From Pleodorina starrii (Eukaryota; Chlorophyta; Chlorophyceae; Chlamydomonadales; Volvocaceae), in assembly GCA_030267565.1 (NCBI GenBank), contig BRXU01000029.1, positions 541,001 through 605,000 of the forward strand: a stretch of 64,000 bases of DNA, in the 5' to 3' direction. Below the pieces are notes generated by a model that saw only the letters and a list, made by a program, of their open reading frames with translations, was not told the origin of the DNA and did no database searches. Shown here piece by piece: positions 1-11,787 of this stretch. The stretch's first letter is position 1; each line of letters begins with the position of its first letter. Both the position numbers and the translations under genes were made by a program.

Positions 1-3000
1 GACATCCGCTAATTCGTGAAGCGACCGTTGCTGTTGCGAACGCTGCGCGAGCGACAGAGCGTCGGCAACGGCAAGCCAAGCTGCAACGGATCAGGACGAC
101 AGAGTACGCACCAGCCCCTGTCAACGAGCTCCAGCGAGCCGTGCAAACAGCCCGTCAAGAGCGGGACGGTCAGCGAGTCGCATGAACTCACGTGAAACGT
201 TCTTATGCAGCATCAGCGCCTGGTCCATGAGCGCCATCCAGGACGTGGTGTTGCAGGACGACAACTTCGCAGCGCATTCAGAGGCCCCAACAACCGCCTT
301 TGCCTGGTGGGACGGAGGAGGGGGCCGGGGAGCTTAGCCCGGGTGGCAATCCAGGAGCAGCATCGGGCAGTCATGTAAGCGGCCATAGCAGCGGCCGCAT
401 TAGTACGGACGTCGTACTCTCATTGCCTCGAATGTACTACTCAATTGGGTGCCACGACACGTCGTGCATCAATGGCGAGGGCACGGCGCCACACCAAAAA
501 GACCCCTCTGTTGTGTGTGCAGGAAGCGGGAGAAGTCGTCTGAATCCAGTTACCGGCACACCCGCGCCAGGCGGCTAGGGCAAGACGCTGTGTACCGCAA
601 CCATCTCCCCCCCGGCCGCCAAGAAAGGTTTTCATCTCTGCCGCAAGTGACACTGAACCAGGACCCAGACCGGAACAAAGCGCAAGCCCTTGCGCCTCGC
701 CGGGACTAAACTTCCAATCCCAACGCACAAGAATGGCTGACGGATGTGATGCAACCCACCCACCTGCAGCTGCACAGTGGTGAGGAGTGCCAGCATATCC
801 GCGTTCGCCGACGCCGCATCCGCGTTCGCTGACGAGTTGGCAACCAGGCTGGTCTGCGTGGCCACGATCAAGTCCAGGCGGGCGAGCGCCGCAGCCACCG
901 TGGACCTCACGCCGGGCGCCGACAGCTGCGACACGTTGCGCTCGAACGTCAGCGCATAGACGCGCGCCAGGAGCGCGTGAGCTTCCGCGTGCGGCGGCCA
1001 GAAGTGATCCTGCGATCGGCGGGTGCCGCCAAGCGAGGAACATAGGCGGTTGCAGCGAAGGCGCGCGAGCACATGGCACATGCACATGGCACGTGCCCAT
1101 GCAAGCAGCATGCGCAGGGGCAACGCACCGCAATGTCCACCGCGTTCTCGATCCCCCCGGTGTTGTACAGCGGCGGCGGCAGCATTTCTGTCGTGTTGTC
1201 GGTGGCGTTCCGCAGCGGAATGATGCCCAGCGAGTTAAGAGACTGTAGCTGCATGTGCGCGTAGGAGCGGTACAGCCACTGGCCGTAGTCGCCCGTGTAG
1301 TTCATGGACTTCGCCACGGCCTGACGAGGTGGTTGGCCAGGGAGGACGGGCGGGAGGACGGTGGGAATGGAACAAGTGGGAGCGAACGGAGGGCAATAAC
1401 GTTGGATTTGGAATGGTATTGGGGTAGACTTCTACGCAGCCAGTAAACCACGACAGCCTCGATCAACGCACATGTTAACATCATACGGGCGTCCAGCCGC
1501 TTGTCGCCTCAAGTATCAAGAGACAGCAGCAAGCCAGCAAGGCGGCGGCGGCGGCGGGCAAATCAGCAGCCAACGCAAAACAGGAGGCGCAGCGGGCCAA
1601 GCAAGCGTGTTTGGGCCACCGCCGGTCGCCATCCGCAGTTCTGCGCTTCCCTGCCCACCTGCATCCGCGTGTAGCTGGTGTAAGCTGCCTTGGCGCCGCA
1701 CTGCTGTGTCTGGCTGAACAGCTGCCATTCCAGCGCGTGCCAGCGGTTGTCCGCGTCGCAAGCATTGCCTTGCTCGACCGCGTTGCAGTACGAGTCCGAT
1801 GCAGCCACAGCGGCCTGGGGCAAGGCGAGAGCGCTGACAGCGGTAAGTATCAGACCATCCAGAATCTCCTGCGACCCCGACTTGTACCCCGACTTGGATC
1901 GAATGCAGCAGCGACTTTCAAAGACGGTTTCCATAGACGGTTCGCAAAAAATTGATCTTTGGCAAGAATGTGTACGGCCCTGCCCTGCTTTGCACATCCG
2001 TTGTGCTCATCAACCCCGCCAACCTCCCCAGCGCCAGTAGGTCTAACGCCCCACAGAGCGGAGTGAGAGTGGTTGCGCATCCATTCGTTCTCTACCTGTG
2101 CAGCCCGAATGCGCGCAGTTCCGCAACGTTTCCTTACCCCGGTAGATGCCCCGCCTTAGGGAGCACCGGGATAACGCGTACCTGATTGGACAGCGCCGCT
2201 TGGGACCAGTTGCCGGTGCGGACGTAGAAGTGGCTCGCCATATGTTGCGCCACGTTGGATTTTGGGGCAAGCTTCGCAAGCTTCACAGACGCGGCCAGGC
2301 CTGCGAGGTCGGGCCCGCAATTGACCAAACCGGGATCAACGAAATGGCAATCCATTCCCTCTCCAGATGGAGATGCGTCCGAAGGGCACTAAAAGGTTTA
2401 AATGAGATCCGGCAGAAAGCAGCTTGTCACGCAGCGCCGGTGTTGGTAAGGCGCTGTGTGAATGAAACGGGATGAGGACGACGTTCGACGGAGCTGGATA
2501 CCGGCTGTTTGATGCCGGCTGTTCTGACGTGCTCCCACGACGTCATGTTCCAATTGCTTATGGCCTTCGTCGCTTAGCCTCCCCTTCCACACGTGCGCCA
2601 TCGGTAATCCGGATTCGACAATTGACACCGGCGGACGACTTCACGCATGGACCGTCCGCGCAGCAGCTCCCCCGGATGGACACGAGCGGCACGTAGGGAC
2701 ATCGCCACGTGCACGTGCCGTGTTGGGTCGCAGTCATCCAAGCCAAAAGTTGTGTACCATAACATTACCCAAGCTCTTACCAGTTGAGGGGGTGCCAGTC
2801 AAGTGCCAGTCATCCACAGCAACGTCGTACATGTGGGCCTGGTAGTGGTAGGCGCCGGCGTGGCTGCGGAAGAGGAGGGCGGAACAAACAGAAGGGTGAT
2901 GCACGACCAAGCGCCCTCGCAATGCTGCAGCCCCCAGACATCTACCTCCTCCCCAACAGCAGCCCCCGCCCCGTTGCCGTGCCTCGGGACAATACTTCCA

Positions 3001-5357
3001 GTGTACATTTCCAATGTCAAGTACTTGGCATCAACATGTGGCAGCTAGGACTCGTTGGTCATGCATTTTGGCAAAACTTCCGAGCACGGCCGGCGCCCGT
3101 CCAAGATGCCTAGGCTTCCCCAGGCCCATCCAACGCACTCACTTGGGGAAGAAGTACACGCAATCGTCCAAGATGTTTTCCGCTATTTGGGCCAAGGTCT
3201 GCACAGGGCAAAAGAGTCCAACAGGACATGTGGGGTCAGAGTATCGCCCAACCAAGCCCAGCTTGACGGATAAAGTGGGCGACACGAGGAACGGTGCTAT
3301 GCGGTGGTCATGGGTTAAGCTATGACTGGCAACTCTTCTCATGCCCACTGCTCGTTGTCTTCGTGAGGGCGCACGGCATTTACGAGACTTCTGTACGAGC
3401 GCATTTTGATTATGCTGAGGATCATTGAGCTCAAGGATCTGGCAACGGGGATGAGGGTGCCGAACATCCCGACGCATATGCAATTGTGCCTAACGAGAGT
3501 CCACCAAAGCCTGGCCAATACCGCCTCAAACCCTGCGATGACCCTAATGATCGCGCATTGCCACCATGACCCTTTTAGGCCCCTGCGTCATTATGACTTA
3601 CCGCCGCATTGCTTGCGGCATAATTGCCCACGCTCTGAAGCTTGCCTAGCACGGCCAGTGCCGCCAGTGCACACGCATCAGGATCATCCTGGTTGTCGTC
3701 CCACAGAATCTGCGCATAGTTCCGGTGCCGAGAGGGCGCGTCTGAGTTCGGTCAGCAAGGCTAGGATGCGAGAGTTACAATGAGGGACCACTAGGGTCCT
3801 GCGCTGGGCTAGCCATGCCATCCGCGCTGTCCAAACGAAGCTCACCCGCATTTGGACGGCGTATTGGGTCTCGCGGTCCTGTAGAGAGACGTTTGCAGCG
3901 AAAAGGGTCTGCGCCGCCGCCACGTACTGTTGCTCACGGTCTTTGGGGTTGGTTGCCACATGCAACATCAATAGGGATGGGCTTGGTAAGACGAGGGCGG
4001 CAGCATGTCAAGCGAGGGTTTCAGGCCGCAAAGCAGATTTTGCATAGTGGACACATAGGGCTGCTGCCTGCGTATCTTCTGACCAGCTCTATTAGTGCCA
4101 CCAACCAACACTTAAGACGGATTACAACGGAGACACGGGCCACCTATGTATAATATCCCACAAACTGGCTTCGACATAGCCGCAATTGTGAACCCGCTAC
4201 CGAGCCGATTCCATGCACATGCAAAAATGCTTTGTGGTAGCTTACGGAAGGCCATTCAGCGCTTTAGCAGGTCCGCACTCACGTGCAGGTCCGCATCGCA
4301 TGCACGCCGTGGTCACCCCTTATATCGGGAATCTGTGGATACCCACTGGTGCTGTGGTGCAGACCTTCGTGTGTTACTGCGCCCCCACTAAAAGGCCAGG
4401 CCGGGCCGTCGACGCCATATCGAACCTTTGGATCCGGATGCCGTACCCCATTACCTGAGGCATAGCGAAGGGCCTGGGACTTCTTCAACTGTGCCAGCAC
4501 CGCCTGCGCTGATGCTAGGTCTTCAGTCTGCCAAAGGGGCTGCTTGTAGCACATGGCCTCTCCCCAGTACGCCATGGCGAAGTTAGGATCCATGGCGCGA
4601 GCCTGCGTTCAACCAAGCTTCGGGGTGAGACCAATGTGCGCCGGAGTTGTACACCGCAGGGGGCGAGGACAACCATGAGGAACCCCCTCATAAAACGGCT
4701 AGCATATACGAATCGCGCACAGTGGCGCCCCTCCTTTCACATGGGGAAGGGCTGAGTGTGAGTCGGTACTCAGCAACCGGGAACACGCAGCAGTAAGCTC
4801 GAACGTGCCAGTCGGAGCGACTTCCCATGACGTCTGCGCCGATTTCTATGCGCACACGTGCTCTCCAGCCTGCTCTTTATGCGTGCGGACGTCCCGCATT
4901 TACGGTATGGTCCCCTGGGGCAAAACGAGCGTGTCTCCTCGCATGTACCGCACAGCCCCGCAGCCCCTGTTGCCAACTTGCCCCCGACAGCTGGACAGTC
5001 AAGTGACCCAGGGAACGCACCTGTTGGAACTTTTGGATAGCCAGGTCGTACCAGAAGAGATGCATAAGCTGCAGCCCGAGCTGGAACTGCGCCATCGCGT
5101 TCAGTTTGGGCGAGGACGGGGTGAAGTATACCTGTCCCAGCCCGTTGTACAAGACCCGGTCCTCCTCGCCGAGGTAATCCTCGGGCTCCGCCTCTGCGGA
5201 GTGGGCCGCAGTGAGTCCACGGCTCTGACGCAGCCAATTTCTCACGGCTTGCCGGGAAGTCCTCACCTTTGTACCGCTTCGGGTCAGTATACACTGCCGC
5301 CATAATTATGAAGAATATCAAGAAGGCAGCTGCAGTTCGCACCACAATAGCGTTGGC
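1..5357 (-). CDS. TPR-repeat protein with hydrophobic N-terminus (partial, C-terminus off the left edge)
   Basis: Exons fall on the minus strand at about 5357-5267 (leader, FLIFFIIMAAVY), 5193-5021, 4602-4455, 3935-3847, 3722-3600, 3240-3165, near 2880, 2310-2185, 1830-1660, 1325-1135, 990-740 and 300-195, with a last piece running to base 1. The phase of the first three joins was checked (AAAG/GTGAGG to CAG/AG; CAG/GTGCGT). Motifs seen in order are FAMAYWGEAMCY, HAGAYHYQAHMYD, a stretch with HMASHFYVRTGNW, and CDADNRWHALEWQ. These match the order in a bacterial/algal TPR family whose members carry AYWGEA, HYxxHxYD and HMPSHIF-like motifs, with no assigned enzymatic role. The leader suggests export or membrane anchoring. 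The start is unresolved: no ATG lies before the hydrophobic run, so translation begins either at the internal ATG near 5305 or in an unseen upstream exon. Downstream exon edges are approximate. A decayed copy is possible but unlikely, because conserved blocks persist along the whole length. Confidence 0.68.
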
Positions 5358-5369
5358 CTAGAGCTCCAG

Positions 5370-6790
5370 AAGAGTTGCGTGAAGGTTCCAACCCGCTGAC
5401 CACCCGCTCTTACCGAAGATGCCCCAGCATATCAGACCACGAAGGTGATTTGTCTTGGTCGATTTTGATGTGCCATCTGTCCCACTAGAGGAGGCCCCAG
5501 AGACGAGCCCCTGATGTTCTTCTCTCGGCATTTTTGCCGAGCTTAAATTTGGCCGCAGTTATAAGTCTGGTGTGGACTCAATAGCAATAAGGTGGATGCT
5601 AACCAGGCATCCTGTTCTGGGGCTTTGGTGTATTATGCATAACTGGTTCCGTTCAAACACAGCGATCGACCGTACAAACTGCTTGAACAGGCAGGAATGT
5701 GACCTAAAAACACGTAACTGCTTCTCCTAGTCCTTGTCAAACGACAGCCCCTCTGTGGGGAAGCAGGGCGGCCTTAGGGAAATGGATAATGCGCGTGGAA
5801 CAGCTGAGGCTGAACCTAAACTACGACCTGCAGTATTGGAGCTGGAATATTTAAGCCTGTAGGAGAGCACCACGAGCATCGATAACGCAACGTCTTGTAG
5901 GCATGGTGGCATAAGAGTCTGGTAGGCAGGAGCCAGGAGGCAAAAGAGTGTCATGCAAGGGTGCTGTACTACAGGTCACTGTAATACCACCTAGCCAGGC
6001 TCGTAACTGAGCAGGCTATTACCTTGTTCATCGTGGTTGGCTGGTGGCCCATGTGACGATACAGAGCGACAGCCCTTGGCAGAGCAAATCGTCACCAGGG
6101 CCATGAGGTACGCCTGGCCCGGGACAGAAGATATCGTTGATACTCACGCCGAGCTCGTCAGTTTACATTAGCCTTGCAGTCCCGAACTTGAAGTCCCTCC
6201 ATATGCAATGCTTGCCGTCGCTGAAACATGACACGGCTCAATTACGGGTTTCCCATCGTAACAGCTGTTCCAAGCACGCCAAACGGTCGCCGGCCGGAAT
6301 ATGCACACCTTGACTAGAAGACACGACAAGGCCCGTCGTACCCTTGGGGCGCCGTGCACGGCGCGTGCTTGTGCCAGCACGCGACCGTGGCTGCCCCTAA
6401 AACCCCTATTTGCATTTGGGTCAGCCCGCCAGCCTGCAACCTGAGCCCCCGCTGGTTTTCCCGACACAGCGGGGCGCTCAGGCAAAGCGCTTTCGGCTTG
6501 GGTCGGGCGTCATGCCGGGCGGTGTACGACAGTGCCTTGTCGGCCTTCCACGATGAGCCTGCATACGATCTGTACGAACCCACATCACAATCAAGACGCG
6601 CCCCTGGGCAGCCCTGCAGATCGACATCCGGCGGAAGGAAGGGGTCATAAGAGAGGAGATCTTAGGTATGGGTTCCAGCACGACACGTGTTTTGAGGACA
6701 GCTTAGACAGACATGCCGTGACGTGCCACAACTCCTAGCCTCCGTAAAACCACACAACAGCCCTCACAGGCTCTCCGCCTTTAGCAGATG
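5370..6790. other. intergenic stretch, no gene recognised
   Basis: Lower-GC sequence upstream of the TPR gene. Short open frames on both strands (for example minus 5727-5954 and 6168-6485) show no motif or splice-consistent extension. A good donor (GTAAGA) lies near 5412 on the minus strand, but no frame around it joins the TPR leader, so it could only belong to a 5'UTR exon. Confidence 0.4.
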
Positions 6791-6795
6791 TTATG

Positions 6796-7520
6796 CTAGC
6801 GTGTAAAATTTAAAAGGTCTTGTGCGGATAAGGGAGAGTGCGCCGACTCCGAATGATCTCCAAGCGTCTCCAGCAGGAGCGCGCCGACAGGTCCTGACGA
6901 CGACTCCTGATGACGGCTGGACGCTCTGCGAGTCATTGCCGCCGCCGCCGCCGAGTCGCCGCTGCTGTACTGTATCGCGCCCGCCCGCTGGAACATCATC
7001 AACCTCCCTTCCCACACGAAACGCACGGCGCGGAGCTGGGTCTCTCAAGCGCTCAGGCGCAAGCGGCACCACGCAGCCGTCCACTCGTGCACCTCACCTC
7101 ACCTCGCCCGGCTGGCTCCTGGCTGCCATGTGCCATCCCTGGCAACTTGCTGCTCCTCCCGACATCCGCACCCCCCCCCCTTCTTGCTCTTTCTTGCCCT
7201 TTCTTGCTTACGAACCGGAAACCAGCCACAAACAAGCGACCAGAGATGTCCAGACATCCCCGGCATCCCCGACATCCCCGAGCCCTTTGCGGTACCCGTT
7301 GTGTCATTCACCTTTCAGCTTTGGTGCCCCATGCGCCGCCCGCCGGAGCTCCGTCCGCATTACGGCGCCGCCGCCGCGGCGGCGGCGGCGGGCGGCGAAA
7401 CCGAGCAGCAGGCTCCCAGGACGTCAGCCATCGGCGCATGCACGCCGGGGCCCGCGTCACGGTGGCTGTACAGCACCTGCGGAGGCGGCAGTCAGGCCCA
7501 GCGTCAAAGCCTTATACCGG
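6796..7520 (-). pseudogene. possible C-terminal remnant of a second AhpC/TSA-like (PRXL2-type) protein
   Basis: Two minus-strand pieces resemble thioredoxin-fold PRXL2/AhpC-TSA proteins. One (about 7520-7467) has an AG acceptor and a GCAG/GTGCTG donor and reads GTYRYKALTLGLTAAS, like the D-P-x-x-x-Y-R-A-L-G-L segment. The other (7035-6796) follows a CCCAG acceptor and reads VRFVWEGRLMMFQR, then an Ala/Ser insert, then LGDHSESAHSPLSAQDLL and a stop. The last part resembles the family ending G-x-L-L-x-x-x ... G-D-H ... L-x-x-L-L. No N-terminal half with a CxxC is visible; the large inverted repeat lies where it would be expected. This could be a broken tandem copy of the gene at 9.6-11.8 kb, or chance similarity. 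Confidence 0.3.
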
Positions 7521-7796
7521 TACGTTCCTACAGTGGAAATGAGGTAAGGTTATGCGGTGGCAGCGCCACGTGGTGTGAGGGGCGGAGCAGGAGAGACCTG
7601 CAGAGAGACCGTGTGAGCTAAGCGGCCTAGCTTGCTCAGCGTGGGGTCCCGGCCGGGGTGACCCGACACGACCCGCTCACAAACCGCCGCCACTGCTGCA
7701 CGCTGCACGTGCGCGCCCAACACCCCTTCTCCCCGTCTCCCGGGGCTCGGCACACCATCGGCGCCGCCGTCGTCCCCGTCAGTAACGCTACCCGGC

Positions 7797-8530
7797 CCTG
7801 GGGGCGAGCAGGCCGCTCGCCAAGCCCGCCGGGCCTGCCGCCGCCGCCCCGGCCGCGCGGCCCGCCGCCGCCGCCAGCGGCACAGCTGCCGCTGCTGATC
7901 GGCGGCGCTCGCCCTCAGCGCCGTCTGAGGCGGCCCCACTGGCGGAGGAGCCGGAGCAGCGCCGGCAGTGGCTGACGGAAGAGCTGCGCGCGCTACCGGT
8001 GCCACGCGCCTACGGGCCGTCCGTAGGGGGGGCGTCCACCATCGGGATGGACTGGCAGTGGGACGACCTGCCGATTGACGACGGGGGGGCTGCGAGGCGG
8101 CCGGGAGGCCCGGGGACGGCCTCTACGGGACCTTCCCTTTCGGGCCACACGCCGAGGCCCCCAAGCCGCTCTGCATGGTGGAGGTGGCTCACCGTGAGGT
8201 GCTCGCCGTGCTGGCGCGCAAGGCGTTCCAGGTGCGGGGCGAGCCGTCGCCTCAGCAGCGAGAGGAGGTAACCAGGGACACGTGGACCATGCCGTTGGGC
8301 CACATGCAGACCACGGTGCAGGACGCGGCCGTTTTGCGACTCGGCCTGCGAGGCCTCGCAGGCGGTGCTACGGCTGGTGCAAGCCACCCGCAGCACCATG
8401 AACCTGCCGGCGTGGTCCCTGCTGGAGGGTGTGTCTGGCCTGGTCCCGGAGGATCCCGAAGCGGTGCAGCAGCGTCGGAGGACTTGGATCCGGGACTTGG
8501 ATGCCTGGGTGCGGTCCGTGGAGGACCTTG
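7797..8530 (+). repeat. left arm of a very large inverted repeat
   Basis: Reads as an imperfect reverse complement of 8570-9322, with a spacer of about 40 bases. Landmarks are the segment with PRAYGPSVGGASTIG at 7999 and the segment with LARKAFQVRGEPSP at 8215, each mirrored in the right arm. Both arms keep the same open segments, with an apparent frame change at the same place (around 8093, next to a run of G). The repeated unit may therefore be coding sequence of an unrecognised protein that was duplicated head to tail on opposite strands. No family was recognised. Confidence 0.85.
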
Positions 8531-8569
8531 CACCGGACACCGAGCACCAGCCGCTGGACTACGGACCGC

Positions 8570-9322
8570 ACACAGGCATCCATGTCCCGGTCCCAAGTCC
8601 TCCGACGCTGCTGCACCGCTTCGGGGTTCTCTGGGGCCAGGCCAGACACACCCTCCAGCAGGGACCACTTCATGGTGCTGCGGGTGGCTTGCGCCAGCCG
8701 TAGCACCGCCTGCGAGATGGGTGCGACCGCCCCCGGGGTGGCCGTGCTGACGCTCCCGCTCGCAGGCCGAGTCGTAGAACGGCCACAGGAAAGCCGCCGC
8801 CGCGTCCTGCACCGTGCTTTGCAGGTGGCCCGACGGTATGGTCCGCGTGTCCCGGGTCACGTCTTCTAGCTGCGGAGGGGACGGCTCGTCCCGCACCTGG
8901 AAGGCCTTGCGCGCCAGCACGGCGAGCACCACACGGTGAGCCACCCCCACCATGCGAAGCGGCTTGGGGGCCTCGGTGTGTGGCCCGCAGGGAAACGTCC
9001 CGTCGGGGCCGTCCCCGGCCGCCTCGCCACACCCCCGTCGGCAATCGGCAGGTCGTCCCACTGCCAGTCCACCCCGATGGTGGACGCCCCCCCTACGGAC
9101 GGACCGTAGGCGCGTGGCACCGGTAGCGCGCAGCTCTTCCGTCAGCCACAGCCGGCGCTGCTCCAGCACCTCATCCAGTAGGGCCGCCTCGGATGGCGCT
9201 GAGGGCGAGCGCCGCCGCATCAGCAGCGACGGTTGCGGCAGCGGCGCCTGCGGGCCGCGCGGCCGGGGCGGCTGCAGCAGGCCCGGCGGCTGGGCGAGCG
9301 GCCTGCTCGCCCAGTGGCATGG
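8570..9322 (-). repeat. right arm of the large inverted repeat
   Basis: Inverted copy of 7797-8530. Divergence is scattered (for example GVDWQWDDLP against GMDWQWDDLP). This arm carries extra sequence around 8730-8775 and lacks a few codons near 8672 relative to the left arm. Minus-strand segments are GPHTEAPKPLRMVGVAHR, LARKAFQVRDEPSP and LRLAQATRSTMKW. It lies just downstream of the last clear exon of the SelU-like gene. Confidence 0.85.
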
Positions 9323-9620
9323 TTCCGTTCGGCATCCTTCCCGCGTGGCCGCCTTTGCCCCATCCTCCGTGGTCTGGAGTCTCCGCATGCGCCGGGTCGC
9401 GCTTCACCACCACCCTAGGCTCCCGTATCTCTCTGTCCCTTTCGATCACAAAGTTAATTCCGGGGGCTGAAGCCCCCACCCGGTCAGCCCCTCCGCACAG
9501 CATCGCGCAAAGCCGCGCCTGCTACACCCGGCACCATCATAATGTTTGCCGCCCCGTATTCCGTATTATTCCGTATTCCGTATTCCGTATTATGACGCAT
9601 ATACACCCATACACACACAC

Positions 9621-11787
9621 CTTTCCGTTGTCCAGCACCCACACGCCGCCCATGACGGCCGTGGTCTCCAAATTCTTCGGCCGGATTGGCTTGTACTTCT
9701 GAAGGATTGCCTTGAAGTCCTCCCACTTGCGCTCCTTCATGGCCTGGGCCCGGGGATGGTGGGGTGGTAGGGGGACCCGTGCAAGGAGGGGAGGGAGAGG
9801 GGTAAAGCAAGAACCTTGGCACGCGAGGGTAGTGTTGCCGACGGCACGTGCGTTTCAGGCGTCGGCCGCCGAAGCCAGCGATTCCTCCATGGACTGTCGT
9901 ACTCTACCCCGCATACACGCCCCCCCGCATACACGCCCCCCCGCATACACGCCCCTCTCCCCACCCCACACGCACCTTCCAGACTTCCGGGATGAGCATT
10001 GGCTTGAGCCCCTCCGCACACGACAGGTGGCGGTAGAGGCGCAGGTCGGGGTCCAGCAGCAGCAGCTCGGGCGGGAACGGAAGCGCCGAACAGAACTGGC
10101 GGCCGCCTTCAGGGGTTCCTGCGGGATGGCAGCAGCCAAAGAGCCGATCCACGGAAGCCGCTGAAGGTGGTCCGCGCGACGGTGGGCCGAATGCGGAACA
10201 TGTGGGCCTCAGGCGTACTTACCTGCTCTCGCACTTGGCAGCGACCGACAGCACCCAATCGGAGGGCGAACGCCGCGGGGCTCGGAATGTGGGTCGGCGG
10301 CTAGGGCTGGGCCTGCGTGTCCCCCTAAACCCCCCCCCCACACCCTGATTCGATACCGTTCACGGGCCCCGGCCTATAGGTGGATAACCCCACACACCCG
10401 CCTGGCAACGACGGACAGCGTGCCCCCACCCAATCGAGGGTGAACACACGCGGCCCAGCACTCACCGATGGCCACCACCAGCAGCTTGTAACCCGCCGCA
10501 GCAAACTGGTCACGTGCGAGGAGCAGACTCTGGGCCTGCTCCCAGCAGAACTGCGCCGGGGGTGGGGGGCAAAGAAAAGGCGAAGCGAAGCGAAGGAACG
10601 GAGGCCCGGGCGTGCCGGGTCGTCAGTCAGGGGCCTGATGTGGGGCTGGTGGGGGTGGCCATTGTAAGGATGCGGCTGTGAGGGACGGCCGCGAGATCTC
10701 GATCGGGTTTACTACACGGGAATGGGGCGGGACGGGACCGATGGGACGGGACCGATGGCCCGGGACCGATGGGACGGGGCCGAGGCGGGGCAGGACCGGC
10801 GGGATCGAGTGGGCGACGAGGGACCGCAAATCGACGGGAGGCGGCCGGCGGTTTCCGGTTGATGACATAATGAGGATGGACCCGCAGCGGTGGCCTAAAG
10901 GGACGCTGAGCCAGACGGGCAACCGAGCGAGGCGCGCACCAGGTTTCACACGCTCGCATGCACGCACGCGCACGCACGCAGCAGGCCGCCCTCCTTTGAT
11001 ACAAGCGGCGCAGAGTGGTCCGTGCTCTTTCGTCAGGGCCAGGGTTTTGCTTCTGTGTTGCACCTCCAACTCCCAACTCCAACTGCATCATTCAACTTCC
11101 AGGCCCAATCGGTAATCACCCACATGCTGATCGCCCAAATGCTGATCACCCACTCGGTGATCGCCCAAATGCTGATCTCCACTCCTACTCACAGGTCAGC
11201 CGAGATGGCGCAGCAGGCCGACCACGACCCGACCGGTGGTGGCCTCACCCGCCGTGATGGCGCCTCCCGAGGGGGTCAGCAGCGGAATGCCCTCGCCGCT
11301 GCGGAGGGAAAGAGGGGGAGGGGCGGCGCCGCGGCGTTCGAGGGTGGCGGCGAGGGTGGCGGTGAGGGCGGCGGTACCGCAGTTGCGGATGGAGGGCGGC
11401 GGTCGCGGTTGGCGCTCTGTTGGCCCAAGCGTCCGACATAACGAGTTACAGGCTGCTAAGCCGCTGCAGCAAGGCACCGGTTCCGTCGCGCTGCGTGACT
11501 TTGTAAGAATGTGTGTGAGCACGTGTGTGACGACGTGTGTGAGCACGTCTTGAGCTCTACGCGTCAAATTCCGAAACGCCTCGGGAAGCCCGTGTGAGCC
11601 AGAAGGCATGGCCTCACTCCCTGCAGCTGGAGACGCCGTCCCGTCGGCCCCGGCGGTGACGGCGCCATACGGCAACGCGCGCGAACACGTGGCGCTGCTC
11701 GTCCAAGGTTCTGGAGCCCATTGTAACGTCCACAACGTCTACGGAAATGACGCGAACCCCAGTGAAACGATGTGATGCAGGAAACAT
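9621..11787 (-). CDS. SelU/PRXL2-type thioredoxin-fold protein, predicted selenoprotein (3' end unresolved)
   Basis: Exons at 11787-11618 (tentative N-terminus), 11298-11193, 10550-10466, 10118-9976 and 9743-9621 join in consistent phase with GT/AG signals. The second exon reads VVVGLLRHLG, then TGA, then P; the third begins FCWEQAQ. The redox motif is thus U-P-F-C, where plant homologues have RHFGCPCCWE. The rest fits the PRXL2/FAM213 (AhpC-TSA_2) fold: FAAAGYKLLVVAIG-TPEGG, then LPFPPELLLLDPDLRLYRHL, then a Lys-rich helix and GGVWVLDNGK. The family performs thiol or selenol redox chemistry; the substrate is unknown. The usual final exon, with a G-D-H motif and stop, was not found below 9621, where the inverted repeat begins. 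The C-terminus may lie in an exon I missed, or the gene may be truncated. The N-terminal exon rests only on phase and a GA/GTGAGG donor. Confidence 0.72.
10344..10392 (-). repeat. intron repeat family R1 copy
   Basis: Contains GATACCGTTCACGGGCCC and GGCCTATAGGTGGATAA, the reverse complement of the R1 consensus core TTATCCACGTATAGGCCGG. It lies in an intron of the SelU-like gene. Confidence 0.7.
11196..11198 (-). other. in-frame TGA, predicted selenocysteine codon
   Basis: On the minus strand the exon reads CTC GGC TGA CCT followed at once by GTGAGT, a strong donor. The next exon continues TTC TGC TGG GAG in frame. The TGA sits exactly where the family has the first Cys of its CxxC motif, the normal position of Sec in SelU. 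A SECIS element in the 3'UTR would be required; I could not identify one by eye. Confidence 0.72.

Noticed and set aside
6822..7547. 241-codon plus-strand Pro/Arg/Ser-rich frame
   Set aside because: Composition is that of GC-rich non-coding sequence, and a minus-strand reading with thioredoxin-fold similarity explains parts of it better.
9171..9503. Minus-strand frame following an AG acceptor as the last SelU exon
   Set aside because: Splice phase would fit, but the sequence lacks the family's G-D-H ending and most of it lies in the arm of the inverted repeat.
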